A stretch of DNA of 64,000 bases. Origin: Cytophagaceae bacterium (lineage in GTDB: Bacteria > Bacteroidota > Bacteroidia > Cytophagales > Spirosomataceae). The translations under genes and the position numbers were made by a program. This document shows, piece after piece, positions 39,039 to 48,554 of the stretch. The notes beneath the pieces were generated by a model. That model was given only the letters and a program-made list of their open reading frames with translations, had not been told where the DNA came from and did no database searches. The stretch is taken from the NCBI GenBank assembly GCA_005791165.1, contig SXXW01000042.1, positions 1 to 64,000 on the forward strand. The letters run 5' to 3'. Numbering within the stretch: the stretch's first letter is position 1; every line of letters begins with the position of its first letter.

Positions 39039-40514
39039 TTAGAACATTTTTTTTAAATCATTTTTGGTCACTTTTCCCATGGCATTTCGAGGTAATTCTT
39101 CGATAAATTGATACAGTCTAGGAACCTTATACCCTGGTAAACGCTCACGTAACCAAGTATTTATTTCTTCTTTTGTAATTGCATTTTTTAAGACTAAAAC
39201 GGCGGCAACCACTTCGCCCCATTCGTCGTCAGGCAAACCCACGACCCCGCAATCTTCGATATCCGGGTGGACGCGCAAAACCTCTTCAATCTCTAAAGCT
39301 GAAAGTTTATACCCACCTGACTTGATAATATCCACGGAACTACGTCCTAAAATTTTATAATATCCACCATCTAAGTGGGCTACGTCTCCAGTTTTAAACC
39401 AACCGTCTTCCGTGAAGGTTTCTAAGGTCGCCGTGGGTTTATTCCAATACGATTGGAAAACATTAGGCCCCTTGATTTGTATTTCTCCAGGTTCTAATTC
39501 TTCTTTAATTTCTTCATTATCCCCCATCAAACGCACCAAAACTCCGGGCAATGGAAGACCGACATGCCCTGGTCTTCTTTCTCCATGAAATGGATTGCTG
39601 ATGGCCATGGCTATTTCGGTCATCCCATATCGCTCTAAGAGCCAATGGCCACTGATGGTATGCCATTTTTCCATAACAGAAACGGGTAAAGCAGCAGATC
39701 CAGATACCATTAGGCGAAATTTAAGCAACATGTCATATATGACGTGTTGGTCTGAAGCCGACAAGGTATCCCAATGCGATATAAGTTTAAAATATATGGT
39801 TGGCACCGCCATAAAAACAGTTAATTCGCCAGATTGCAATCGGCTAAAAACTTCGACTGCATTGAACTTGGGCATAAATTCGCAGGTGGCTCCCTCCGAC
39901 AAACTACAACCGATCACATTAATAATTCCATGAATGTGATGTAATGGCAAAATACAAAGTGTGCGATCCGTCGCTTTCCACTCCCAAGCACGCACCAGGC
40001 AATTGATTTGAAAATCAATATTTCCATGTGTGGTCACCACGCCTTTCGGCAGCGAAGTGGTTCCAGAAGTATACAATATCATGGCGGGTCGGTCAGAAGA
40101 AACCTCAGGCAAACTCATTTCCTGTGGGGTCACTTCTTCATGAACCAAATGGTATTTCAATTGGCTTTCTCGAACATACGAAAATAATACTTCTTGAAAA
40201 TCGGTATCAATAACCACCTGAGAAGTCCCGGTGTCCTCCAAAACATATTGCAAAGAGGCGATCGGATAAGTGACACATAAGGGAACGGCCACTCCACCGG
40301 CTTTCCATATTCCCCATTGGACGGCTACATAATGAAAACCGGGTTGGACCATAAAAGCCACTCGAGCGCCATCTAAGTCAGTTGCCCCAAACAAAAATCG
40401 ATACGCCCATTGGTTGGACGCATCGATCAATTGTTGGTAAGTATACTCCCCATTAGGGTCTAAAATCGCAACCGAGTTAGCAAATAAATGTGCACTCGAA
40501 GTAATTTTTGGCAT
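39039..40514 (-). CDS. Acyl-CoA synthetase, malonyl-CoA-synthetase-like
   Basis: 491 aa, ANL superfamily. The AMP-binding loop is ILYTSGTTSLPKGVV. RYGMTEIAMAISNP followed by ERRPGHVGLPLPGVLVRL closely matches MatB/ACSF3 malonyl- or methylmalonyl-CoA synthetases. GWFKTGDVA and the C-terminal catalytic Lys in NAMGKVTK are intact. Cytoplasmic. It begins 1 bp after the dehydrogenase-cytochrome fusion gene. Substrate preference is by motif only. Confidence 0.8.
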   Translation of the reverse strand: MPKITSSAHLFANSVAILDPNGEYTYQQLIDASNQWAYRFLFGATDLDGARVAFMVQPGFHYVAVQWGIWKAGGVAVPLCVTYPIASLQYVLEDTGTSQVVIDTDFQEVLFSYVRESQLKYHLVHEEVTPQEMSLPEVSSDRPAMILYTSGTTSLPKGVVTTHGNIDFQINCLVRAWEWKATDRTLCILPLHHIHGIINVIGCSLSEGATCEFMPKFNAVEVFSRLQSGELTVFMAVPTIYFKLISHWDTLSASDQHVIYDMLLKFRLMVSGSAALPVSVMEKWHTISGHWLLERYGMTEIAMAISNPFHGERRPGHVGLPLPGVLVRLMGDNEEIKEELEPGEIQIKGPNVFQSYWNKPTATLETFTEDGWFKTGDVAHLDGGYYKILGRSSVDIIKSGGYKLSALEIEEVLRVHPDIEDCGVVGLPDDEWGEVVAAVLVLKNAITKEEINTWLRERLPGYKVPRLYQFIEELPRNAMGKVTKNDLKKMF

Positions 40515-40515
40515 A

Positions 40516-43347
40516 TTATAATTTTGCTTCTATTCCGATAATCTGTACAACGGTTTGAGCTACAGCTGCTTTGGGATTAACCGCTACAAAATACAAATCT
40601 TGTAATCCAGTTGTTGCTTGAATGTCCACTTTAATCGCTGGCATTGGTGCACCACGGCGCATGCCGCCACCACCGCCACCAGCTTGCGCGGGAGTAGACG
40701 GAGCCACGACTGGTGTTCCTAGAGGAGCGCCTTTTTGAGCAGCATTTGGATTAGCAGCCGGTGGAGGTCCACCAAAACCTCCTTGTGATACTTCGATAAA
40801 TTTAGTTTTACCAATCACCGGACCTGTAGGAGAACCCACGTGCACTTCAATCACTCCACCGGAAGCATTAGATCTACCAGGCGCTGTCGCTGTAATATCC
40901 AAAGTTTTGATACCTGTTAAATCGATCGACTTAAAACCAACATATGGATTTTGACCCACCATATTGGTCGAGCGAGAAGGCGTGATTAATTGCTCAATAC
41001 CCGATTGTACATCTGCCTTCTCAGGATTCAAAAATGGGTGACGCAATAAAACCCACTTTTCTGATTGTACAGGAGCCATCTTTTTGTTTCCCTTATCTAA
41101 ATAAGTGGCACGAACGACAAAAACGCCTTTCGTAGTGGCTTGATCTTGAGGGATTGTTGGCGAAAGATCACCTTTCAATCCGATTGAATTATTTGCTTTG
41201 GGATCAGATAGACTCATGATATAGGTCACCATGGTTTTGGCATCTGCTTTTGAAATTTGTGGATGTGCAGCCATGGCATGATCACCCCAAACACCATTTC
41301 CACCTGCAATAATTTTATTAGACAATTGGTCAATCATGTTTTGGCCTTTATATTTCTCAGCCACTTCTTGGTAGCTAGGCCCTACAGAGCGTACATTTTT
41401 AATGTGACAAGATTTACAGTCACTTTGATTGATCAAACGCAAACCCGCGGAAGCAAACAAATCACTGTCGGCCTTGCGATGAGACTGTGCCATTTCAATC
41501 GGATCATATCCAGAAGGAATATAATCAATCGTGGCAGCTACGGCATCTTCTTTAATTCCATTTCCTAAAACACCGTCTTCCTTGTCTTTTACAGTCACCT
41601 GATAATTGATTTTTTGTCCAGGGAAATAAAAAGATTTATTGGCCGAATTTAAAACAATATCTACTTCGGGTGCTTCATTACCCACTAAAACTTCAAGCGC
41701 GTTTGTGTTGCTTGTACCTTTAGCATCCGTGGCTTTTAATGTTACTTGGTAAGTACCAGGATTTGTCAAAACCAATTCAGGACTTGCTCCTTTTAATGTT
41801 TTAACTAGAGTTCCTAATTTTTTAACGGTCCAAGTATAGGTTAATGCATCGCCATCAAAATCTTTGGTGCCTTCGGAGGACAAGTTCGTTTTAAAAGGAG
41901 CCGCGCCCTTTAATTTAGATGCGGATATTTCTACTTGAGGTTTACGGTTGCCTCCTTGGTATTCAACTTTGACTAAACGTGCATTGTCGTTTCCTTTGAA
42001 CCAGGCAGACCCATATTCCAAAACATATAAATCACCGTCTGGACTAAAGCTCATGTCGATGGCAGAACCAAAAGATTGGCTTGGAAGGAAGCGCTCCATG
42101 GACTTATAATTACCTTTTTCGTCCATGGTTACGGCCATGATCCAACCGCGCATAAATTCAACAATTAACCATTTCCCTTCATAATAGGCAGGAAAAGGTC
42201 TTTTTGCCGTTGGGAAGTCTGAACGATGGTACACAGGTCCGCCTGTTGCACTTCTGCCTGCGGCTCCCATCAATGGAAACTCTTCAGAATTAGCATAAGG
42301 GTACCATAGGAAAGCGTTTTGTGCGGGAGGCAATTCACGTAAACCTGTATTATTAGGTGAATCATTGATGGGCTTCGCCGGATTGAACTTAGGCCCCATC
42401 GCTAAAGTCTCGAAATTAAAGTCGGTATATGGAATGTTATTCCCTATAAAATAAGGCCAACCGAAAAACCCTGGACCCTTTGCTTGATTAAATTCGTCAT
42501 ATCCTCGAGGTCCTTTAGGTCCATCTACAGAGGCATCTGGGCCTACTTCACCCCAATAAATAAATCCTGTTTTTGAGTCAACACTCACACGCCAAGGATT
42601 TCTGTGACCCATGGTATAAATTTCAGGCTTTGTTTTTGGTGTTCCTACGGGGAACAAATTTCCTTTGGGAATTGAGTAAGTACCATCTTTTTCAGGATGA
42701 ATACGTAAGATTTTTCCGCGCAAATCGTTGGTTGAAGCAGCACCTCTTTGATCATCCCAATAGGCTTGGCCTGGACGTTCGTCGATTGGTGAATAACCCT
42801 CATTATTACTATTACTTGTGTTATTTCCTACGGTTAAAAATAAATTTCCTGATTTATCAAAAGTCATTCCACCGCCAGTATGGCAGCATTCCTCGCGTTG
42901 AACTGGAACATCTAAGATGATTTTTTGTTGGTCTACTAATAACTCCTCTCCCTTTAACTCGATACGAGACAATACGTGTTTCTTCTCCGTGGGATGTGCG
43001 TAATACACATAGAGCCAATGATTTTCTTTAAAATTTGGATCTAGAATTATGCCTTGTAAACCTTCTTCTGCCTCGCGAACGGTTCCGATGCGGTTGGTAT
43101 ATTTCGTGTTTACATTAATATGAGCAAGCACTTTAGTTTGCTTGGTCTTAGGATCAAATTGCTTTACGTCACCCTTCCGTTCGGCCAATAAAATTCGGCC
43201 ATCAGGTAAAAAAGTCATCATCATGGGCTCGTCCAACTTCTCAGCTAGTACTGTTTTGACAAATCGGTTTTCGTCAGGGGCTTGAGCAAAGGAACTTGAT
43301 ATTTGTAAAAAACACAAGCAAGCTAATAGAGAGTAAATTTTGTTCAT
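40516..43347 (-). CDS. Soluble-dehydrogenase/PKD/cytochrome c fusion protein
   Basis: 943 aa with a signal peptide. Residues of about 25-460 form a glucose/sorbosone-dehydrogenase-type propeller (FLPDGRILLAERKGDVKQF, HTGGGMTFD, GHRNPWRV), which usually binds PQQ. A PKD-like domain (about 470-555) and a second Ig-like segment follow. A cytochrome c domain has the heme motif CKSCH at 644-648. The C-terminal region looks like a carbohydrate-binding module, interrupted by a Gly/Pro/Ala-rich insert at about 855-896. Probably a periplasmic or surface sugar oxidase passing electrons to its own heme. Confidence 0.8.
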   Translation of the reverse strand: MNKIYSLLACLCFLQISSSFAQAPDENRFVKTVLAEKLDEPMMMTFLPDGRILLAERKGDVKQFDPKTKQTKVLAHINVNTKYTNRIGTVREAEEGLQGIILDPNFKENHWLYVYYAHPTEKKHVLSRIELKGEELLVDQQKIILDVPVQREECCHTGGGMTFDKSGNLFLTVGNNTSNSNNEGYSPIDERPGQAYWDDQRGAASTNDLRGKILRIHPEKDGTYSIPKGNLFPVGTPKTKPEIYTMGHRNPWRVSVDSKTGFIYWGEVGPDASVDGPKGPRGYDEFNQAKGPGFFGWPYFIGNNIPYTDFNFETLAMGPKFNPAKPINDSPNNTGLRELPPAQNAFLWYPYANSEEFPLMGAAGRSATGGPVYHRSDFPTAKRPFPAYYEGKWLIVEFMRGWIMAVTMDEKGNYKSMERFLPSQSFGSAIDMSFSPDGDLYVLEYGSAWFKGNDNARLVKVEYQGGNRKPQVEISASKLKGAAPFKTNLSSEGTKDFDGDALTYTWTVKKLGTLVKTLKGASPELVLTNPGTYQVTLKATDAKGTSNTNALEVLVGNEAPEVDIVLNSANKSFYFPGQKINYQVTVKDKEDGVLGNGIKEDAVAATIDYIPSGYDPIEMAQSHRKADSDLFASAGLRLINQSDCKSCHIKNVRSVGPSYQEVAEKYKGQNMIDQLSNKIIAGGNGVWGDHAMAAHPQISKADAKTMVTYIMSLSDPKANNSIGLKGDLSPTIPQDQATTKGVFVVRATYLDKGNKKMAPVQSEKWVLLRHPFLNPEKADVQSGIEQLITPSRSTNMVGQNPYVGFKSIDLTGIKTLDITATAPGRSNASGGVIEVHVGSPTGPVIGKTKFIEVSQGGFGGPPPAANPNAAQKGAPLGTPVVAPSTPAQAGGGGGGMRRGAPMPAIKVDIQATTGLQDLYFVAVNPKAAVAQTVVQIIGIEAKL

Positions 43348-43474
43348 AAAACAGGTTGATTTAATTATTTAACAAAAATGATACAATAATCGATCAATTA
43401 AAAATTTAGCATTTATATTGCTACCAAATTTGAAGATCTGTCGACAAATTTGTTTCTAACTAACCTTACAAACT

Positions 43475-43900
43475 ATGAAATTGTTTCTTCTACTCATTTT
43501 ATTGCCGTTTCATTCCGTATTTAGCCAAGCGAAAACGGATCAAAAAGAAATTGAACTTGTCTTACAAACACAAGTAAGCTTGTGGAATAAGGGGGATATA
43601 TCAGGGTTCATGGAATACTACGAAAAATCGGAAGACCTGAAGTTTATTGGCAAAAATGGCGTCACTAGTGGTTGGAAAGCCACATTACAAAGATACCTGA
43701 CCACGTATCCGGATCAGGAAACGATGGGAAATTTAACCTTTGACATCAAGGAAATAGACGTAACGGCGGGTAAAACAGCCTGGATTTTAGGAAAATGGCA
43801 ATTGGCACGCCCAAAAAAAGGAGATGTCGGTGGATATTTCACCATTTTAATGAAGAAAATAAAGGGCCGTTGGCTCATCGTCAGAGACCATACCAGTTAA
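43475..43900 (+). CDS. Exported SnoaL/DUF4440-like protein
   Basis: 141 aa with a signal peptide (about 1-17, ending FSQA). The rest fits the NTF2-like fold: VSLWNKGDISGFMEYY, then FIGKNGVTSG, and ending RWLIVRDHTS. Such proteins bind or turn over small molecules or have no known activity. Plus-strand and alone; its stop is 1 bp from the stop of the convergent phosphatase gene. Confidence 0.75.
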   Translation: MKLFLLLILLPFHSVFSQAKTDQKEIELVLQTQVSLWNKGDISGFMEYYEKSEDLKFIGKNGVTSGWKATLQRYLTTYPDQETMGNLTFDIKEIDVTAGKTAWILGKWQLARPKKGDVGGYFTILMKKIKGRWLIVRDHTS

Positions 43901-43901
43901 G

Positions 43902-44501
43902 TTAAACCCGTGAAAAAACGTAAAACATTTCGCTAGCAATTTGTTTGGAACGTTCGTCGTATTTTGCGGACTCAAGATCTGTATCATCAAATTCCTTTGG
44001 ATCCTCGTACCGAACGGGGATTCTTTCCTCGGCGCCAGGAATAAAAGGACAATTCTCATCTGCATGTGAGCAAGTCATAATCGTTGCAAAATTACCGTGG
44101 GGATTAATGACATCGTCATATAATTTTGAAAAGACAATGATGGGTCTAGTGTCCTTATCTTGTAAAATAAAATAGATGGGATTTGAGTGACCATGCTTGG
44201 AAATAATGAAACCTGAACGTTTCAAAGAACGAATGGTTCTTTCATTGCATGCCGTGACTTCGACACCACCTGAGTAGCAAAAAGCGGGAATTTCAAAGTA
44301 ATCGGCAGCGGTTTGCGCCCAGATTTGGGAAAACTGTGACCTTCTAGAATTATGGGTGCAAATGAAATTAAGTCGGATGGGCTGGCCCTTTTCACGCTTT
44401 GATTTGATGTAATCGATTAATTCCTGAAGCAAAGATTTACGTTCATCACTTATTGACAGGGATAAAATTGATTCTAAATTTGCGTTTAAAGTATCATTCA
44501 T
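43902..44501 (-). CDS. ArsC-like protein-tyrosine-phosphatase family protein
   Basis: 199 aa from MNDTLNANLES; an upstream Met seven codons earlier overlaps the previous gene and is less likely. The phosphatase loop is CTHNSRRS (Cys48, Arg54). Cys144 and Cys151 in MTCSHADENCPF are spaced seven apart, as the redox pair of thioredoxin-coupled arsenate reductases. With ArsR and an ArsI-like neighbour, arsenate reduction is the likely role. A canonical LMW-PTP Cys-Arg loop is otherwise slightly altered (SRR instead of xCR). Confidence 0.75.
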   Translation of the reverse strand: MNDTLNANLESILSLSISDERKSLLQELIDYIKSKREKGQPIRLNFICTHNSRRSQFSQIWAQTAADYFEIPAFCYSGGVEVTACNERTIRSLKRSGFIISKHGHSNPIYFILQDKDTRPIIVFSKLYDDVINPHGNFATIMTCSHADENCPFIPGAEERIPVRYEDPKEFDDTDLESAKYDERSKQIASEMFYVFSRV

Positions 44502-44512
44502 TGCATAATCAA

Positions 44513-45019
44513 TTAACAGCATCCTGAACCTGGGGCACAGGAACTAGTTGTAGCTATTTCGGATAAATTTATTTTTTCTTTTTGGGAAACCGGTGGCATG
44601 CAACAAGCGGCAGCATCTTCTAAGGCATAATGTGGATCATTAAATTCAGCATCTTCATGAAAGTAATAAACTTCCCACTGAACACCATCAGGATCTGTGG
44701 CCCAAAATTTATCTTGTACCGCGTAACAGCAAGATGTACCAATTTCCTCCTTGGATACTAATCCTTGGGCACGTGCTTTTTCCAATAAATTAGACATTTC
44801 CTCAAATGTTTCCACTTGAAAACCTAGGTGACCAAAATTTGATTGAACACGATCTGAATTTTCAATAAATGAAATAATTAAAGAAGGCTTATCTAAAATA
44901 TACTTTGCGTATCCTGGCTTTACCTTGTTAGCCGGCTGGCCAAAAAAAGTTGAATAAAAATTCACAGAAGCCGCTAGATTGCTGACATAAAGTGATACAT
45001 GCATACGTGGAAAGCTCAT
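44513..45019 (-). CDS. arsI: ArsI/CadI-type dioxygenase
   Basis: 168 aa of the vicinal oxygen chelate superfamily. Likely iron ligands are His7, His64 and Glu116, and the vicinal pair Cys97-Cys98 (TSCCYAV) matches the organoarsenical-binding cysteines of ArsI C-As lyases. The C-terminus is Cys-rich (AACCMPP and GSGCC). Predicted to demethylate methylarsenite. It lies 2 bp after the ArsR gene. Confidence 0.82.
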   Translation of the reverse strand: MSFPRMHVSLYVSNLAASVNFYSTFFGQPANKVKPGYAKYILDKPSLIISFIENSDRVQSNFGHLGFQVETFEEMSNLLEKARAQGLVSKEEIGTSCCYAVQDKFWATDPDGVQWEVYYFHEDAEFNDPHYALEDAAACCMPPVSQKEKINLSEIATTSSCAPGSGCC

Positions 45020-45021
45020 AA

Positions 45022-45357
45022 TTAACAGCAGTTAGATTTTTGTGTGACATAATAATCGTCAAAGAATGCTCCAAATAAGTGGCTAAATTCAGCCCATTTT
45101 TCTGGATTAATGCAATAGCAAATTGACACCCCTTCGATTGTACCTTGAATAAATCCGATTTCTTTTAATTCACGTAAATGTTGGGAAATAGTCGCTTGGG
45201 CTAGTCCCAGTTCTTGAACCAAATCCCCATTGATGCAAGAACTTGATTTCACTAAATACTGTAATATGGCAATTCGGGCCGGATGCCCTAAAACTTTAGC
45301 CATTTGCGCCATGGCATTTTGTTCCATTGAAAACAAATCGGTTTTGGTAATCCCCAT
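45022..45357 (-). CDS. arsR: ArsR-family transcriptional repressor
   Basis: 111 aa winged-helix regulator: LGHPARIAILQYL, the recognition helix in LAQATISQHLRELKEIG and a wing after GVSICYC. Cysteines that could sense As(III) lie in SSSCINGD, CYC and the C-terminal NCC; the CxCxxC of plasmid ArsR is absent. It heads the arsR-arsI-arsC-like operon and probably represses itself at the adjoining palindrome. Confidence 0.88.
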   Translation of the reverse strand: MGITKTDLFSMEQNAMAQMAKVLGHPARIAILQYLVKSSSCINGDLVQELGLAQATISQHLRELKEIGFIQGTIEGVSICYCINPEKWAEFSHLFGAFFDDYYVTQKSNCC

Positions 45358-45386
45358 ATCGTATTATTATATTGCAATATTACGAT
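45358..45386. promoter_or_regulatory. Candidate ArsR operator
   Basis: Immediately upstream of arsR: outer arms ATCGTA/TACGAT flank a perfect 12-bp palindrome ATATTGCAATAT, with five extra bases on the left side. Position and symmetry fit an autoregulatory ArsR-family site. Confidence 0.5.
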
Positions 45387-45448
45387 AAAAGGTTTTGATT
45401 TACAAAATCATATTACAAAAAAAATTAAAATTGAATGAAAAGCACTAC

Positions 45449-46321
45449 TTAATGATCTCCCTTCCTCTTGAGTAATACGCCACCAGCAGCTTCTTTGATG
45501 ATATTCGTAAAAATGAACGCATTCGCATCATATTCCAGAACTAAATTTCGTAAATGCCGAACCTCGAAACGGGTCATAATGGTGTACAAAATATCGGTCG
45601 GATGACTCACATCAAAACTATCTTTCATGAAACCTCGCTCTCCTTTATATACGGTAATCCCCTTCCCCATCTGCATAGCAACGGCCTTTTTTATTTCTTC
45701 ATGGTTTTTGGAAATAATCGTCACCCCGATGTATTCCTCTAAACCTTCGACGACATAATCGATGCTCCGAGTGGCGATGAAATAAGTCAGCATCGCATAA
45801 AGTGCGGTTACCATGCCTAATCCAATGGCTGCAATTAAAAATAAGATGACATTGATACCTAAAATAATTTCAGAAATAGTGAAACCAGACCGCTTCAAAG
45901 TATATAAAGCCAACACTTCAATCCCGTCGATGGCACAACCCCCTCGCATGCCTAAACCAATGCCTAAACCCAAAAAGACTCCTCCAAAGATTGAAATCAA
46001 TAATTTATCAGATGTAATGACTGGGTAAGGAATAAAAGTTAGGGCTAAGGCCAAACCTATCACGGCTAGTAAAGTTCGAATGGCAAAACTTTTACTAATT
46101 AAATAGCCGCCCATGATGATAAATGGGACATTACAAAGGATCACCAACACGGTGATCGGAATATGATAGGTTTCATGAATTAAAAGTGCAACACCCGTTA
46201 CACCCCCATCCAAAAAGTGATTGGGGACCAAAAAACTCTCTAGGGCAAATCCGGCGAACAAAATGCCTGCGACAGCATAGAAAAAGTCTTGAACATTATC
46301 TTTGATTGAATGAGTACTCAT
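45449..46321 (-). CDS. YitT-family integral membrane protein
   Basis: 290 aa. About five N-terminal membrane helices rich in Gly (GVFLGLGIGLGMRGGCAIDG) followed by a soluble DUF2179 domain (about 210-285, IMTRFEVRHLRNLVLEYD). Function of the family is not established. Its ATG overlaps the stop of the cyclase-HD gene (ATGA), so the two are translated together, and it precedes but is separate from the ars operon. Confidence 0.85.
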   Translation of the reverse strand: MSTHSIKDNVQDFFYAVAGILFAGFALESFLVPNHFLDGGVTGVALLIHETYHIPITVLVILCNVPFIIMGGYLISKSFAIRTLLAVIGLALALTFIPYPVITSDKLLISIFGGVFLGLGIGLGMRGGCAIDGIEVLALYTLKRSGFTISEIILGINVILFLIAAIGLGMVTALYAMLTYFIATRSIDYVVEGLEEYIGVTIISKNHEEIKKAVAMQMGKGITVYKGERGFMKDSFDVSHPTDILYTIMTRFEVRHLRNLVLEYDANAFIFTNIIKEAAGGVLLKRKGDH

Positions 46322-48414
46322 GAATATTTTGATTTAATAATTTGTAAGTGTTTTTCTTTTTGCTCTCCTCTTAATGTTCGAGCCGTTTCTGTAAAATAAT
46401 GATGATTCTCTAAGAACTTAATTTGTATTTGATCCCAAACAGATTCTTCATTGACCACATTTCTAGCTTTTAATTCGTTGAATAATTGATCGCCAATGAT
46501 AAAGAAATCATCCCGACCTAAATAATCTAAATCCGCATCGGCAATAATTTCTTCCAGTAAACTTTGTGGTTTTTGAGGGATTTTAGTGGCCCTAATCATG
46601 CCGCAAATCAATTCTATTTCAAGTAGCGTAAAACCAATATGAAACAAATGATCCTTTGCGTATTGACACGAAATCTCCTCATGTCCATCGGCCTGAACTA
46701 AAAAACCCGTATCATGAAAAAGTGCAGCCACCATCACCAACTCTAAATCATGTTCTCCTATTCCTTCTGATAAGGCAATTTTTCGGGCACTTGTAAATAC
46801 ATCGAGCGTATGAGAAATTGAATGATAGTATAAATCAGGAGATAAATTGACGAGCATCTCACCAATCACCAATTCATATACTTCCAACACCTTTGGGGTA
46901 CAAAAACATTTTGAGAGGGCATAAATCTGAACCTCATTTTCTTTTCCTTTTACCTTAATGGCATCTAACTTTTGAAAATCAAAAAGTCCGGAAGCATCTA
47001 CATCAGAGACAACGGATTCAGAAACCAGTATTTGGCCTGGGCCGGCATTTGAACATAGCCTTGCAGCTAAATTAACCGCATCTCCAATCACCGTGTAATT
47101 CATTTGGTCCTTGGAACCTATATTTCCGGCAATGGCCTTTCCTCGATTGATTCCGATGCCAATTTCAATGGGATCCATTCCCTTTTCCTTTCGAAGTTCA
47201 TTAAAATCGATGAGCAATTTCTGCATTTCAATGGCGGTCAACAAAGCCCTTTTGGTATCATCATGGCCATAAATAGGTGCACCATAAATAACCATTAGGG
47301 CGTCACCAATAATCTTATCCAAGGTACCGTTGTACTTGAAAACCACTTCGATCATCAAGTCAAAATATTCATTCAACGTTTTGACTACATCGATTGGATC
47401 CATGCGCTCACTCATATTGGTGAAACCACGGATGTCTGTAAATAAAGTTGTGAGCGTTAATTCCTGGCCCCCAAGATTCAATAAATCTTCATTTTCTAAA
47501 ATCTTGTCGACAATCTGTTTCGAAACGTATTTTTTGAAAGTGCTCTTAATTTTATCTAGGTAAGAGATATCCTCCATGGCAATGACCGTGCCGATTTGCT
47601 CTCCTAAATCATCGATCAAAGGCGAGATCGTCAGATTCACATGAACAGATTCTACACCTACTTTGATTAAAAAGTTTTGTTCCGAATAAACTCTGACTTC
47701 TTGTTCTACTTTTTCTAACAGGCTTAATAAATCAGGATCCTTTTCAAAAACAATTTGATAATGATTGCCAATACATTCCTCGGCTGAAATGTGTGCGATT
47801 TTGACCGCCGTTTTATTGACGTAATCAATTTCTCCAAACAAATTTGTGGTAATAACACCCGTATGAATCGACTCCATGATGTTATCATTAAATCGTTTCG
47901 ATTCCAAAAGTGTATCCAACAAAAACGTATTGTTATAAGCCACGCTAGCCTGAACTGATATGGCTGAAAGCATGGCCGCGTCCTCAACGGAGAAATCAGA
48001 TTTACCATTTCTAAGCTCTTTATCAAAAATAATTATCGAACCCAGCAATTGATTTTTCCCCGTAATAGGTGCAGCAAGGGCAAAGGATTTCTCTAATTTT
48101 TCTAACAGATTAGTCTCAATAGGAATACAAGCGTGCTTCTCCTTTTGAGTTGCTAAGGTATTCAAAAAGCCCCTTTTTTTATTAAAGATTATCTTAGATA
48201 GGACTTTTTCATCCAAATTAAAAACGGCCTTGGGGACAAATAAATCCGAGTTCTTTTCTTCAATTAAAACAAAACCACAGGAAGCATCTAGAATTCCACA
48301 GGTACGAATTAAAATATCTTGCAATAAATCATCCACGTCCTCATGTTCAATCAGCGTGTTAGTGATTTCAAGCAAAGTCTCTAATTCGAGCTGTTTGAAT
48401 GCAATATTATTCAT
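46318..48414 (-). CDS. GAF-PAS-class III adenylate cyclase-HD fusion
   Basis: 698 aa, no membrane helix. GAF at about 15-165, PAS at about 175-285, cyclase at about 310-485 and HD domain at about 505-690. Cyclase residues are complete: metal Asp327 (FTDIRGFTN) and Asp371 (KIIGDALMV), adenine-type Lys367 and Thr441, transition-state Asn448 and Arg452. Lys/Thr points to a class IIIb adenylate cyclase. The HD domain keeps its His, HD (LFHDTGF) and Asp (DADLDYLG) metal ligands, so it may be catalytic too. A terminator separates it from the STAS gene upstream. Confidence 0.87.
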   Translation of the reverse strand: MNNIAFKQLELETLLEITNTLIEHEDVDDLLQDILIRTCGILDASCGFVLIEEKNSDLFVPKAVFNLDEKVLSKIIFNKKRGFLNTLATQKEKHACIPIETNLLEKLEKSFALAAPITGKNQLLGSIIIFDKELRNGKSDFSVEDAAMLSAISVQASVAYNNTFLLDTLLESKRFNDNIMESIHTGVITTNLFGEIDYVNKTAVKIAHISAEECIGNHYQIVFEKDPDLLSLLEKVEQEVRVYSEQNFLIKVGVESVHVNLTISPLIDDLGEQIGTVIAMEDISYLDKIKSTFKKYVSKQIVDKILENEDLLNLGGQELTLTTLFTDIRGFTNMSERMDPIDVVKTLNEYFDLMIEVVFKYNGTLDKIIGDALMVIYGAPIYGHDDTKRALLTAIEMQKLLIDFNELRKEKGMDPIEIGIGINRGKAIAGNIGSKDQMNYTVIGDAVNLAARLCSNAGPGQILVSESVVSDVDASGLFDFQKLDAIKVKGKENEVQIYALSKCFCTPKVLEVYELVIGEMLVNLSPDLYYHSISHTLDVFTSARKIALSEGIGEHDLELVMVAALFHDTGFLVQADGHEEISCQYAKDHLFHIGFTLLEIELICGMIRATKIPQKPQSLLEEIIADADLDYLGRDDFFIIGDQLFNELKARNVVNEESVWDQIQIKFLENHHYFTETARTLRGEQKEKHLQIIKSKYS

Positions 48415-48505
48415 GTTTATATGCTATTCGCATAAAAAATTTATGAAATTAATGACCGCAAATTATTGCGTTATTTTTTTAAAAGAATTCAATTCCACTT
48501 TAGCC

Positions 48506-48546
48506 ATAAAATAACTCCTCTTAAAAACTCAAGAGGGGTTATTTTT
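48506..48546 (-). terminator. Terminator after the STAS gene
   Basis: On the minus strand AATAAC-C-CCTCTT pairs with AAGAGG-A-GTTATT around a T-rich loop, with one mismatch, then TTTT. It ends the phosphatase-kinase-STAS operon before the cyclase gene, whose start lies about 90 bp further on. Confidence 0.8.
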
Positions 48547-48554
48547 GAATGAAA

